From: Sedimenticola_A sp040506425
GTDB lineage: Bacteria; Pseudomonadota; Gammaproteobacteria; Chromatiales; Chromatiaceae
Direction: 5' to 3'
DNA: 64,000 bases
Assembly: GCA_965224515.1 (NCBI GenBank)
Contig: OZ245051.1
Coordinates: 3,720,001-3,784,000, forward strand
Made by a program: the position numbers and the translations under genes. The stretch's first letter is position 1, and every line of letters begins with the position of its first letter. The notes under the pieces are model-generated. The model had not been told where the DNA came from, made no database searches, and worked only from the letters and a program-made list of their open reading frames with translations. Shown here piece by piece: positions 52,496-61,893 of the stretch.

Positions 52496-53566
52496 ATGGA
52501 CAACCTTTACATGAATAGAGCCCCGCTATTGAGCTGCCTGCTCCTGGTACCCGGAATAATTCTGGCTGCTGACAAACCGGACCCGGCACCAACCCAGGTG
52601 GTTGTAGCCACGGTTGAGGAGCGGGAGATCACCGAAACCAGCCGCCTTGTGGGTATTCTGGATTTCGACCGTGTCTCCGAAGTATCCGGTGAAATCAGCG
52701 GTCTGATCACCGAACAGAGGGCTATCGAAGGGGCATTGGTCAAACAGGGCGACACCCTGGTCACCCTGAATACCGACCTGCTGCGCAAGGATATGGACAT
52801 CAAGCGACGGGAACGCGCCCAGGTCAGCGCGGACCTGGAGAAGACGAGCCGTACGGTCAAGCGCCTGGAGAGCCTGCTGAAAAAGAACTCTGCCAGCCGC
52901 CAGGCGTACGACGATGCCCGCTTCGACTACCGGGCACTGCAACAGAAGAGCGAGACCCTTGAGCAGGAGCTACAGCGCCTCACCCTGCAGATCGAAAAGA
53001 GCACTGTGCGCGCACCGTTTACCGGTATCGTGCTTGAGAAACTGAAGGAACAGGGTGAATGGCTGGCACCGGGAAATCCGGTCTGCAGACTCGCCTCCAC
53101 GGATGGTGTGATAGCCAAAATAGCCATCTCCGAGAACCTCGTCCGCTACCAGCAACAGGGACAGCAGGTTACTCTCACCATTGGCGCCCTGGGCAAGGAG
53201 TTGCAGGGAGAGATCGCCGGTTTTGTCCCCGAGGTTGACCTGCGCAGCAAGAGCGCACTGCTGAAGCTCGCCCTGCCCTACCAGCCCGGCATGCTTCAGA
53301 ACATGTCAGTCTTGGCCGAGATCAGCTCCAGTGACAAACGCCTGCTGCGTCTCATACCCCGTGACGCCCTGGTCCGGATGAAGGGCAAGGATTTTGTCTA
53401 CACCGTGAAGGATGACAAGGCCAAGCTCCTACCGATAGACATCATCGCTCGCACCACCGGCAAACTCGGAGTATCGGACTCCCCGGTCACTACGGGCATG
53501 TCTGTGATCATTGACGGCAACGACCGCCTGCGGCCAGACCAGTCTGTAACGACCATAAAGCGCTAG
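52496..53566 (+). CDS. RND efflux periplasmic adaptor (membrane fusion protein)
   Basis: The 356-aa protein has an N-terminal signal (LLSCLLLVPGIILA), a lipoyl/barrel-sandwich domain split by a long hairpin (SADLEKTSRTVKRLESLLKKNSASRQAYDDARFDYRALQQKSETLEQELQRL), and STVRAPFTGIVLEKLKEQGEWLAPGNPVCRL. It bridges the RND pump to an outer-membrane channel; no TolC-like gene follows. The start may instead be ATG 52511. It is 10 bases upstream of the permease gene. Confidence 0.92.
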   Translation: MDNLYMNRAPLLSCLLLVPGIILAADKPDPAPTQVVVATVEEREITETSRLVGILDFDRVSEVSGEISGLITEQRAIEGALVKQGDTLVTLNTDLLRKDMDIKRRERAQVSADLEKTSRTVKRLESLLKKNSASRQAYDDARFDYRALQQKSETLEQELQRLTLQIEKSTVRAPFTGIVLEKLKEQGEWLAPGNPVCRLASTDGVIAKIAISENLVRYQQQGQQVTLTIGALGKELQGEIAGFVPEVDLRSKSALLKLALPYQPGMLQNMSVLAEISSSDKRLLRLIPRDALVRMKGKDFVYTVKDDKAKLLPIDIIARTTGKLGVSDSPVTTGMSVIIDGNDRLRPDQSVTTIKR

Positions 53567-53576
53567 GGCCGGAACA

Positions 53577-56500
53577 ATGGATTTTGTCAAACTCTCTATC
53601 CACCAGCCGGTCTCCACCTTTGCGGCCGTCATCCTGGTTATGCTGTTCGGGGTGATCGGTCTCAGCCGCCTCCCTATCCAGCTGACACCCGACGTGGAAG
53701 CACCCAAGATCAATGTCCAAACCAACTGGTTCGGAGCCAGCCCCTACGAGATCGAAAAAGAGATCGTGGAGAAACAGGAGGAGGTGCTGAAGAGCGTTAG
53801 CGGTCTCACCGTAATGGAGAGCTCCAGCTACAACAACTACGGCACCGTGAATCTCACCTTCAAGGTCGGCACTGATCTGAATGACGCCATGGTGAGGGTA
53901 ACCAACAAGCTGAACGAGGTAACCCGTTACCCGGAGAACGCCGACAAGCCCGTGGTCAGCACATCCAGCGCTGAAAACTCGCCCATTATCTGGCTCATGC
54001 TGAAAACCCTTGCCGGTGACCCTGAGCAGATTAAAACCTACCGCACCTTCTTTGAAGACGAGGTGCGCCACTCCCTGGAGCGGGTTCCCGGCGTGGGCTC
54101 ACTGTTCGTCTTCGGCGGCACCGAGAAACGCCTTGAGATCACCGTTGCACCTGAACGTCTCGCTGACCATCGCATTACCCTGGGCAAGGTGATCGAACGT
54201 GTGCGAAGTGCCAACAGCAATGTCTCAGCCGGCACCCTGGGGGTTTCCAAGCGCAACTACAGAATCCGCACAACCAGCCAGTTCCAGTCACCGGAGGATG
54301 CCAGCCAGCTGCTGCTCACTGACGACGGACTGCGTCGCATCTACCTCAGCGACGTGGCCACGGTGGAGTTCGGCTATGCCGCCAATCCACCCGCGGTGCT
54401 GCATAACGGCCAGCCGATGATCGTGGTCGGGGTCAGGAAAGAGGCCGGGGCCAATGTACTGGAGCTCACTGCAGAGATGCACAAGGTGATCGATAGGCTC
54501 AATGATGGTCTGCTCGGTGAGAACGGCCTCTTCTTCGACTGGGTCTACGACCAGACACCCTACATCAACACCGCCATCAGTACTGTTCAGAAGAACCTGT
54601 TGATCGGGGGCACCCTGGCCATCACGGTTCTGCTGCTCTTTCTGCGCTCGGTCAGCTCCACCCTCACGGTTGCAATCGCCATTCCCATCTCGGTGATGGG
54701 CACTTTCTTCTTCATGTACCTGTTCGGGCGCAACATCAATGTCATCAGCCTGGCGGGGATCACGTTTGCCGTGGGTATGCTGGTGGACAACTCCATCGTG
54801 GTGCTGGAGAACATCGACCGCCACCGGCGCATGGGCAAATCACCATTCAAGGCTTCCTACGATGGCGCGCGGGAAGTGTGGGGTGCGGTTCTCGCCTCCA
54901 CCGTAACCACTGTTGCGGTCTTTCTGCCGGTGATTTTCATCGAGGAGGAGGCTGGCCAACTGTTTCGCGACATCGCCATTGCCATCACCTTCTCGATCCT
55001 GATCAGCCTGTTTGTCTCGGTCTCGGTAATCCCCGCGGTTACCAACAAGTTTTACAGCATCTCCAAGCGCAAGGTTAAACCCCGGACAGCCACCGAGCAT
55101 GACGGCAACACCTTCGTCCGGATCATCATGACCCTCTCGCGGTTGACCCGGAAGAACACCCTCACCCGACTGGCCACGGTCGGCGGGTTTACCGCAATGG
55201 CCCTGCTGGTGGTGGCTGTACTGATTCCGAAGGCGGAATACCTGCCCCAGGGCAATCGCAACCTGATCCTCAACATCCTGGTACCCCCGCCCGGGTACTC
55301 TGAAACCAAGCGCCAGGAGATCGGCAACTACATATACGACGAGATAGCGCCCCACCTTGAGGAAGACGGCAAAGATGGCGTGCCCCGCATAGACAACATC
55401 TTCTATGTCGCCTCCGATGCGGTCACCCTGTTCGGCGGAACCAGCGTACATCCTGACCAGGCTCGCCAGATGATGCCCCTGTTCACCCGGGTCATGAACT
55501 CGATTCCCGATATGTTCGGGGTCAGTATTCAGCGCGGTATTTTTGAATCGGGCATCGGCCAGGGAAGAACCGTTGATGTCAATCTCTCGGGCAACGACAA
55601 CAGCCAGATCGTGGCATCGGCACGCGCACTGTTCGGCTCGCTGAAACAGGCCATGCCCAAGGCCCAGGTCCGCCCGGTACCCTCCCTGGAGATCAGCTAC
55701 CCTGAGGCCAACCTGGTACCTGACCGCTCCCGGGTGGTGGCCAACGGCCTGACCGAGAACGAACTGGGCACCTATGTGGACGTACTGATGGATGGTCGCC
55801 GGATCGGTGAGTTCAAGCCCGATGGCACCAAGGTGATGGACATGGTGGTGAAGAGCAGCGCCCAGTCCGTTGAGACGCCTGAGGACCTGATGGGCAGTGT
55901 CATCGCCAGTCCCTACGGCAGCCTGGTCCGGGTCGGCGACCTGGGTGAGCTCACCTACAGCCATGGTATGACCCAGATCGACCACCTGGAGCGCAAGAGA
56001 AACATCCGCCTGGAGGTGACCCCACCTGATACCCTCGCCCTGCAGTCGGCCATGGAACTGATCGCCGACAAGCTGGTACCTGAACTGGATAAAGCGGGAA
56101 AACTGGAGAATACACAGGTCACCATCGGCGGCAACGCGGACAAGCTGACCGAGACCCGCCAGGCCCTGCAGTGGAACTTCCTGCTCGCCATCGTCATCAC
56201 CTACCTGTTGATGTCGGCGCTCTTCGGCAACTACATCTACCCCCTGATCATCATGTTCTCTGTGCCCCTGGCCGCAGCCGGCGGATTCATCGGGCTGGCC
56301 CTGGTGGACCGGCTTCTCGCCTCCCAGCCGTTCGATATCCTGGTCATGCTGGGTTTCATCATCCTGGTGGGTACCGTGGTCAACAACGCCATCCTCATTG
56401 TTCACCAGTCGCTCAACAACCTGAGAAACGAAGGGATGGATGGAATGAGCGCGATCACCCACTCGGTCCGCACCCGTATCCGCCCCATCTTCATGAGCAC

Positions 56501-56690
56501 AACCACCAGCCTCTTCGGCCTGCTGCCCCTGGTGCTGGCCCAGGGCTCAGGCACAGAGCTCTATCGCGGCCTGGGCAGTGTTATTCTGGGAGGACTCGCC
56601 CTCTCAACCCTGTTGACCCTGTTTGTGATACCGGCATTGCTGAGTTTCCTTATCGGTTATGAAAAGATCAAACCTGAAACAACAGATTGA
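53577..56690 (+). CDS. RND efflux permease (AcrB/MexB superfamily, HAE-like)
   Basis: The 1037-aa inner-membrane pump has 12 helices and two large periplasmic loops. Typical text includes IHQPVSTFAAVILVMLFGVIGLSRLPIQLTPDVE at the start, GMLVDNSIVVLENIDRHRRMGK with the proton-relay Asp in helix 4, and AVFLPVIFIEEEAGQLFRDIA. GTVVNNAILIVHQSLNN belongs to the second half. It uses the proton gradient to export substrates; specificity cannot be read from sequence. It is coupled to the adaptor gene and lies opposite the PhoPQ-like operon, which might regulate it. Confidence 0.95.
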   Translation: MDFVKLSIHQPVSTFAAVILVMLFGVIGLSRLPIQLTPDVEAPKINVQTNWFGASPYEIEKEIVEKQEEVLKSVSGLTVMESSSYNNYGTVNLTFKVGTDLNDAMVRVTNKLNEVTRYPENADKPVVSTSSAENSPIIWLMLKTLAGDPEQIKTYRTFFEDEVRHSLERVPGVGSLFVFGGTEKRLEITVAPERLADHRITLGKVIERVRSANSNVSAGTLGVSKRNYRIRTTSQFQSPEDASQLLLTDDGLRRIYLSDVATVEFGYAANPPAVLHNGQPMIVVGVRKEAGANVLELTAEMHKVIDRLNDGLLGENGLFFDWVYDQTPYINTAISTVQKNLLIGGTLAITVLLLFLRSVSSTLTVAIAIPISVMGTFFFMYLFGRNINVISLAGITFAVGMLVDNSIVVLENIDRHRRMGKSPFKASYDGAREVWGAVLASTVTTVAVFLPVIFIEEEAGQLFRDIAIAITFSILISLFVSVSVIPAVTNKFYSISKRKVKPRTATEHDGNTFVRIIMTLSRLTRKNTLTRLATVGGFTAMALLVVAVLIPKAEYLPQGNRNLILNILVPPPGYSETKRQEIGNYIYDEIAPHLEEDGKDGVPRIDNIFYVASDAVTLFGGTSVHPDQARQMMPLFTRVMNSIPDMFGVSIQRGIFESGIGQGRTVDVNLSGNDNSQIVASARALFGSLKQAMPKAQVRPVPSLEISYPEANLVPDRSRVVANGLTENELGTYVDVLMDGRRIGEFKPDGTKVMDMVVKSSAQSVETPEDLMGSVIASPYGSLVRVGDLGELTYSHGMTQIDHLERKRNIRLEVTPPDTLALQSAMELIADKLVPELDKAGKLENTQVTIGGNADKLTETRQALQWNFLLAIVITYLLMSALFGNYIYPLIIMFSVPLAAAGGFIGLALVDRLLASQPFDILVMLGFIILVGTVVNNAILIVHQSLNNLRNEGMDGMSAITHSVRTRIRPIFMSTTTSLFGLLPLVLAQGSGTELYRGLGSVILGGLALSTLLTLFVIPALLSFLIGYEKIKPETTD

Positions 56691-56809
56691 TAAATGCTAT
56701 TGAAATCGGCGTGTCACACGCCCATATTGAACACTTTTCGGGGCAGGCCCCAGAAAACTGATTGCCCTGCTCACTAAAACGACTGAATTGACCTTTTTCG
56801 GGAGCATAC

Positions 56810-57028
56810 ATGCCGTACTTCATCTACCGAATTGAAGCTGACAAAACACTTGAACGGGTTGAAAGCTTCCCAAAATACAGGGATGCCAAGACTGAGGCGA
56901 GAGAGCTCAGAGCCGCCCAGACAGGGGGTGACACAGCCACCATCAAAATCATCTTTGCCCAGAACCCAACCGAGGCCGAACGCCTGTTGCTGACCCCCCG
57001 TGAAGCGCCCGTGGAGGGCGACGACTAG
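56810..57028 (+). CDS. Small hypothetical protein
   Basis: The 72-aa soluble protein (MPYFIYRIEADKTLERVESFPKYRDAKTEA...) has a good ribosome-binding site (CGGGAG) and normal codon use, so it looks genuine. Start-to-end it is one small alpha/beta domain with an acidic tail. I recognise no named family. It stands alone: 119 bases after the RND permease, with hairpins at 56708-56721 and 56735-56757 in between, and 252 bases before the DUF1631 gene. Confidence 0.78.
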   Translation: MPYFIYRIEADKTLERVESFPKYRDAKTEARELRAAQTGGDTATIKIIFAQNPTEAERLLLTPREAPVEGDD

Positions 57029-57280
57029 GATTGACCCTCAACTACCACCCTAGCCAGGGAAATCGGAATTTCTCCCCGGTTCAGGAGCTTGACTATAATC
57101 AGTTTAGAATAACCAGGGATCCGGCAGGGAGGGGGTTCCTGTTCCTTGATCAAAAGGGGAATGTATTTCTGTTAGCCAAGAGTTAGAATGCATTTTCAAT
57201 TGAAATAAAGGAAATTCATGGAGTGGACCATAACCTTATTTCCATGAAGATATTTCGCAGCAATACATGAAGGACTTTAT

Positions 57281-59575
57281 ATGGCTAGTTCGCCGACCAA
57301 TAGAACTGTCGGCTCCAAGCAGACGGGCACCAACACCCGCCTGGTGAGTGAGTGCAGAGATGTCGCGCTTGTCTACCTGAACACCCAGATGACCGAGATG
57401 TTCGAGCAGATGGAAACGGCCATGCTCGACTTTGCCGAAATGGCGGAGACCAACCAGAGCCAGCTGCGCTTTGTCGAAGCGATCAACCTCATAAAGGCGC
57501 ACCGCGAGACGGTCGAACACCGCTTTCGTGAAGAGATCGTCCGCGGTTTCAAAGAGTTTCTCCAGGGCAAACCCATCAGCTACCCCATCGACGTAGTTGA
57601 AGGCTCATCACCTGAAGCCCTCGACATTGTCGAGTACGATGATCTGGAGCAACGCATAGCCATTCAGAATATTGTCTCCAAGGCCCACAGCAAGTGGTTC
57701 CAGGAGCTCTATGCCCTGCGCCAGCGCCTCTCCATGCTTCGTGGGGGCAAGAAGATACAGGAGCAGGACGTGCCGGCCAGCCCTGCCCATATCGCTTCAT
57801 CCTTTCAGATTGCCGCGGAAGCCTTCGACCTGGAACAGGACAAACTGCTTGTTCTATACGCCCTGTTCAACAAATTTGTCCTGACAGAATCCGGGACCAT
57901 ATTCGAGGGCATCAACTCAAGGCTTATCGATGCCGGAATCTTCCCCAATCTCAAGATTGATATCGAGAAGAAACCACACAAGGGGAAGGCCGGAAAAAAA
58001 GCCAAATCCAGCGGCTATAAGTCCACTGCAAAACCGGGGGCAGACGCTGCAACGGGTAAAGGTGGCACTGGAGAAGGCGGAAGCACCCAGAGCCTGGGGG
58101 ATGAACTGTTTGACGACATCCGATCCATGCTGACCACCAAGCGCAAACAGGATCCCCGCTACAAGGACCACCCGGAGTTCAATCCCGCCGCCGGCAATGT
58201 GCAGATGATAGAAACCCCTGCACTGACCAATGCGATCACCCAGGTACAGCCCCAGAAAGGGGCCGCCTACCTGCCTGAAGCCAACAGCGAGGGCGAACTG
58301 CCCCAGAACGTCGAGCTCGACCAGAATCTCATCCAGGAGGTTCGCCAGACCCTGGTCGCCGAGCGGGAAAAACTCTTTGCCAATGTCGACAGGAACAAGA
58401 TCCCCACCGCAGACCTGGATACCATCGAGATGGTGGGTATGCTGTTTGAGCAGGTACTCAACGAAAAGCTGCTGCCCAACATCGCCAAGGCCCTGATCAG
58501 TCACCTGCACACACCTATGCTGAAGGTGGCCATCATCGATCACAAGTTCCTGATCGACCAGAATCACATCTCAAGGCAACTGCTCAACCGTATGGTCGAT
58601 GGGGGTTGCAACTGGATCGACGAAGAGGACCTCAGAAAGGGCATCTACTACCCGATGCAGGACCTGACCAAAAAGATCCTGTCAGAGTTCAAGGAAGATG
58701 AACTGGAGCTGTTCGACGAGGCATACGAAAGTCTCGACAAGCGCATCAGTGACCTGGAACAGAAAGCGCGCATGGTAGAGACAAGAACCCAGGAGGCCGC
58801 GCGGGGACGTGAACGCCTGGAGAGCGCAAGGTCCCGTGCCCATCATGCGATCGATGACAAACTGGGAAGCCGCTCCATACCCCATGCAATGGACCGTTTT
58901 CTCTACCACGCCTGGCTAGACAAGCTGATTCTCATGCTGCTGCGTGATCCGGATGTGGAGCAGACCCGCGAATGGTCCGATGCCATGGTCGTGGTAGACA
59001 AGGTTATCTGGTGTTTCGATGCCTGCACCGATCCCCAGACCCACGGCCAGCTCAGCAATGCCATAGGCGAATTGAGGAAACTGGTGGATGAGGGTCTCTC
59101 CACTCTCGGCGAATATCACCAGCCAGACAGCGATGAGCTGTTCAACCTGCTTCAGACCTATGCCGACACTCCCCCGGAAGAGGCTGCACCCAGTCTTCGC
59201 AAGGAAGTAAAAGCCGAGGCAAATAGAAAAGCAGCGCCCCGCAAGAAACAGAAACCGCTTAACGCCAAAGAGCAAGAGACCCTTGATCAGCTCAAGGAGG
59301 TGCAGTTCGGGACCTGGTTCGAGCTGGACGATACCAGTGGCAACAGCTACCGGGTCAAGCTCTCATGGCTCAGCCCGGTTACCAGAAAATGCATGTTCGT
59401 AGACCGCTCCGGTGTTCAGTCATCGGTTATACCTCTTGATAACCTGGCACGTAAAATGTGCAGCGGGCAGGCCCGGATTATTGAATTATCCACTATCCCG
59501 TTTGTCGACCGCGCCCTGGAAAAAATCAAAAACCTCCTCGGCAGAGCCCTTGGAATGGAGCAGGCCACGGCATGA
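57281..59575 (+). CDS. DUF1631 family protein
   Basis: The 764-aa soluble protein belongs to DUF1631, sometimes misnamed thymidine phosphorylase. Conserved segments include CRDVALVYLNTQMTEMFEQMETAMLDFAE at the N-terminus, VDRNKIPTADLDTIEMVGMLFEQVLNEKLLPNIAKALISHLHTPMLKVAIIDHKFL in the middle, and GTWFELDDTSGNSYRVKLSWLSPVTRKCMFVDRSG near the end. That last part resembles a PilZ-like barrel. A Gly/Lys/Ala-rich linker is at about residues 230-265. GAAGGA precedes the ATG. It overlaps the PilZ gene by four bases. Confidence 0.9.
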   Translation: MASSPTNRTVGSKQTGTNTRLVSECRDVALVYLNTQMTEMFEQMETAMLDFAEMAETNQSQLRFVEAINLIKAHRETVEHRFREEIVRGFKEFLQGKPISYPIDVVEGSSPEALDIVEYDDLEQRIAIQNIVSKAHSKWFQELYALRQRLSMLRGGKKIQEQDVPASPAHIASSFQIAAEAFDLEQDKLLVLYALFNKFVLTESGTIFEGINSRLIDAGIFPNLKIDIEKKPHKGKAGKKAKSSGYKSTAKPGADAATGKGGTGEGGSTQSLGDELFDDIRSMLTTKRKQDPRYKDHPEFNPAAGNVQMIETPALTNAITQVQPQKGAAYLPEANSEGELPQNVELDQNLIQEVRQTLVAEREKLFANVDRNKIPTADLDTIEMVGMLFEQVLNEKLLPNIAKALISHLHTPMLKVAIIDHKFLIDQNHISRQLLNRMVDGGCNWIDEEDLRKGIYYPMQDLTKKILSEFKEDELELFDEAYESLDKRISDLEQKARMVETRTQEAARGRERLESARSRAHHAIDDKLGSRSIPHAMDRFLYHAWLDKLILMLLRDPDVEQTREWSDAMVVVDKVIWCFDACTDPQTHGQLSNAIGELRKLVDEGLSTLGEYHQPDSDELFNLLQTYADTPPEEAAPSLRKEVKAEANRKAAPRKKQKPLNAKEQETLDQLKEVQFGTWFELDDTSGNSYRVKLSWLSPVTRKCMFVDRSGVQSSVIPLDNLARKMCSGQARIIELSTIPFVDRALEKIKNLLGRALGMEQATA

Positions 59576-59922
59576 ATGAACAATACTCAGAACACCGCGC
59601 CAGTCAACGCAAGGCGGTTCAGGAACGGATCACCGTCATTGACATCAACTCGGGGGAGGAGATCGGTCACCTTGCCAACATCTCCCTGGGTGGATTTCTT
59701 TTGATTACCGACCAGCACCTCTCGCTCAACAACCTGTTCCAGCTTCGACTTTTGCTGCCCAGTGCAATAAACGGCATCGACAGTATTGACCTGGGTGCCG
59801 AGAGCCTCTGGTGCCAGGCAACCACAGTCGCCGACACCAACTGGGTGGGGTTTCATATCATCGACATATCCGATGAAAACATGCAGATTATCGAGGAGCT
59901 GATCGACTCCTGGAAAGCCTGA
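59572..59922 (+). CDS. PilZ domain protein, likely cyclic di-GMP receptor
   Basis: The 116-aa single-domain protein has the PilZ elements: RASQRKAVQERITVIDINSGEEIGHLANISLGGFLLIT, with NISLGG corresponding to the (D/N)xSxxG binding motif. The upstream arginine motif is not a clean RxxxR but RASQRKAVQER offers candidates. Its ATG overlaps the DUF1631 stop (ATGA), so the two are cotranslated. Binding of cyclic di-GMP is inference. Confidence 0.9.
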   Translation: MNEQYSEHRASQRKAVQERITVIDINSGEEIGHLANISLGGFLLITDQHLSLNNLFQLRLLLPSAINGIDSIDLGAESLWCQATTVADTNWVGFHIIDISDENMQIIEELIDSWKA

Positions 59923-60020
59923 GACACTCCTCTGCTGCAGTACCGGTTTCAAGGGCATTCAGGACTCGACCGGCAAACCCTGGCTGAAGCCGCACCTACA
60001 TGAGTTGAACCACACCGCCT

Positions 60021-60118
60021 GTAAGAGCGGATTTATCCGCGATCTGAGTCAATTGAGACTGTTCGCGAACAAGTTCGCTCATACATGTATTTCTCAAACT
60101 TATACACTATCCGCACGC
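60021..60118. repeat. 98-bp dispersed REP-like element, copy 2
   Basis: This is an ungapped copy of the element at 11091-11188, from GTAAGAGCGGATTTATCCGC to CCGCACGC, with scattered substitutions. It lies in the 268-base gap 59923-60190 between the PilZ and glycosyltransferase genes, where nothing else was seen. Confidence 0.85.
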
Positions 60119-60190
60119 CGCACCGACTTTCAGCATGTCTATTGATTGCGGAGCTATCAACCAGCTCACATGCTTTGATAAACTGCGCCG

Positions 60191-61201
60191 ATGCCGCAGA
60201 TCTCTGTTCTACTCCCCTTCCGCAATACAGAAGAGACCCTCGACGAGTGTCTTGACTCGATACGAGATCAAACCCTTGGTGATTACGAACTGCTGGCGGT
60301 GAACGATCACTCGACAGATGGTTCAAGACAGCGTGTTGCGGCACGTGCTGATGGCGACACGCGTATCAGGCTGATCGACAACCGGGGCAAGGGGCTGGTG
60401 GACGCCCTGAACAGTGGACTCCACATGGCAAAGGCCCCCCTGGTGGCCAGAATGGACGCCGACGACATCATGCACCCCGAGCGTCTGCAGCGACAGCACA
60501 CACACATGGCAAGACATCCGGAACTGGCGCTGCTAGGGTGTGCCACCCGGCTGTTTCCAGAGCACCTCATACTCAACGGCTACCGTGAATACGTGCGCTG
60601 GCAGAACAGCTGCAATACGCCTGAGCAGATCGCTGACGAGATCTACATCGAATCCCCCTTCGCACACCCCGGCGTGGTCTTCAGAAAGCGAATCGTAGAT
60701 CTCGTGGGAGGCTACCGTGACGGTCCCTTTCCCGAAGACTACGAACTCTGGCTGCGCCTGCACCGGGCGGGACACGCGATGGCCAAGCTGCCCGAGGTGC
60801 TGCTGGATTGGCGAGAGTACCCCAGCCGCACATCAAGGGTCGACAACCGCTACAGCCGCGAGGCCTTCGACCAGCTGCGGGCCGAGTACCTGGCCCAGGA
60901 ACCCAGGCTGTTGAAGCGACGGAATCTCGCCATATGGGGCGCCGGAAGAAAGACCAGGAAACGCTGCAAGCCACTGCTTAGGAAGGATTTCAAACCTGTA
61001 GCCTGGATCGATATCGATCCGAAGAAGATAGGCAACAGGCTGGGAGGTGTTCCGGTGGTCTCCCCGGAGTGGTTGGAGCAGGCCGCTCCCAAGCCCTTTG
61101 TCCTGGTCTACGTGGCCAACCACGGCGCACGGGAACTGATCGCACGAGACCTGCACAGGTATGGCTTCAAGCGAGGAAATGACTACCTGATGGTGGGATA
61201 A
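60191..61201 (+). CDS. Family 2 glycosyltransferase with C-terminal nucleotide-binding-like domain
   Basis: The 336-aa protein has an N-terminal GT2 domain: ISVLLPFRNTEETLDECLDSIRDQTLGDYELLAVNDHSTDGS, RMDADDIMHPERL with the metal-binding DxD, and PFPEDYELWLRLHRAG with the catalytic acidic region. After about residue 245 a Rossmann-like stretch follows (LAIWGAGRKTRKRCKPL...PVAWIDIDPKKIGNRLGGVPVVSPEWL). It is cytosolic, with no membrane helix. Acceptor and donor are unknown. Its end overlaps the convergent lytic transglycosylase gene by 19 bases. Confidence 0.92.
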   Translation: MPQISVLLPFRNTEETLDECLDSIRDQTLGDYELLAVNDHSTDGSRQRVAARADGDTRIRLIDNRGKGLVDALNSGLHMAKAPLVARMDADDIMHPERLQRQHTHMARHPELALLGCATRLFPEHLILNGYREYVRWQNSCNTPEQIADEIYIESPFAHPGVVFRKRIVDLVGGYRDGPFPEDYELWLRLHRAGHAMAKLPEVLLDWREYPSRTSRVDNRYSREAFDQLRAEYLAQEPRLLKRRNLAIWGAGRKTRKRCKPLLRKDFKPVAWIDIDPKKIGNRLGGVPVVSPEWLEQAAPKPFVLVYVANHGARELIARDLHRYGFKRGNDYLMVG

Positions 61202-61830
61202 TCCTGGGCCGCAGCGCGGTTGTCGCGGTAGAACGAGAGCACCTTGGTGACATAGTTCTGGGTCTCGGGATATGGCGGTATTTTCCTGCCATACTTGATC
61301 ACCGCATTCTCCCCTGCGTTGTAACCGGCCAGAGCCAGTCGCAGGTCGTCGTCGAACATCTTCAGCAGGTCGCTCAGGTAGCGGGCCCCGCCATCCACGT
61401 TGGACTCGGGATCCCAACTGTCCTTCACACCGTAGCGCTTGGCGGTCTCTGGCATCAGTTGCATCAGCCCAATGGCCCCGGTACGGGAGACCGCCTTGGG
61501 GTCGTAGGCCGATTCGGCCCGAATAACCGCATGAAGCAGCTCGGCTTTCATATTGGTACGCCGCGCCACGACCATGATCATCGGTGTGAAGCGCTTGCGG
61601 TTCTGCGCCATTTTCGATGCATCCATGCGTGCCTGGGTGCGGGGCTTGCGGTCAGGGCCCGAGCGCCAGAGCAGCTTGTAGTTTCCGCCACGCATGGGGC
61701 GATCGGTGAAGTAGAGATTCCCTGCCCTGTCCTCGTACTTGTAGACCTCGGCCAGCACCGGCTGGCACAGTAAAACCAAGCTGCCGAGCAGCAACCATCC
61801 GATGCGCTTTACTGTTGAGATTTCAGACAC
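61183..61830 (-). CDS. Lytic transglycosylase (SLT domain) with DUF4124-like N-terminus
   Basis: This periplasmic enzyme cleaves peptidoglycan to 1,6-anhydro-muropeptides. A signal peptide (IGWLLLGSLVLLCQPVLA) is followed by a short DUF4124-like strand (EVYKYEDRAGNLYFTDRP), then the SLT domain with catalytic Glu in VIRAESAYDPKAVSRTGAIGLMQLMPETA and ALAGYNAGENAV. GTG 61830 is preceded by GGAG with a 6-base spacer; GTG 61842 is in frame but poorer. About 215 aa. Confidence 0.92.
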   Translation of the reverse strand: MSEISTVKRIGWLLLGSLVLLCQPVLAEVYKYEDRAGNLYFTDRPMRGGNYKLLWRSGPDRKPRTQARMDASKMAQNRKRFTPMIMVVARRTNMKAELLHAVIRAESAYDPKAVSRTGAIGLMQLMPETAKRYGVKDSWDPESNVDGGARYLSDLLKMFDDDLRLALAGYNAGENAVIKYGRKIPPYPETQNYVTKVLSFYRDNRAAAQDYPTIR

Positions 61831-61893
61831 AGAGTACTCCACGGGATATATCAGGCCCCATACAGGGAATAATAGACCCGAAACCGGTTAATT

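Noticed and set aside
54840..56462. 540-codon open frame on the minus strand
   Set aside because: It is antisense to the RND permease; His/Gln/Gly-rich composition is the usual shadow of GC-rich coding DNA.
56708..56757. Terminators after the RND permease
   Set aside because: Two hairpins are present, but neither is followed by a T run, so they were not listed as terminators.
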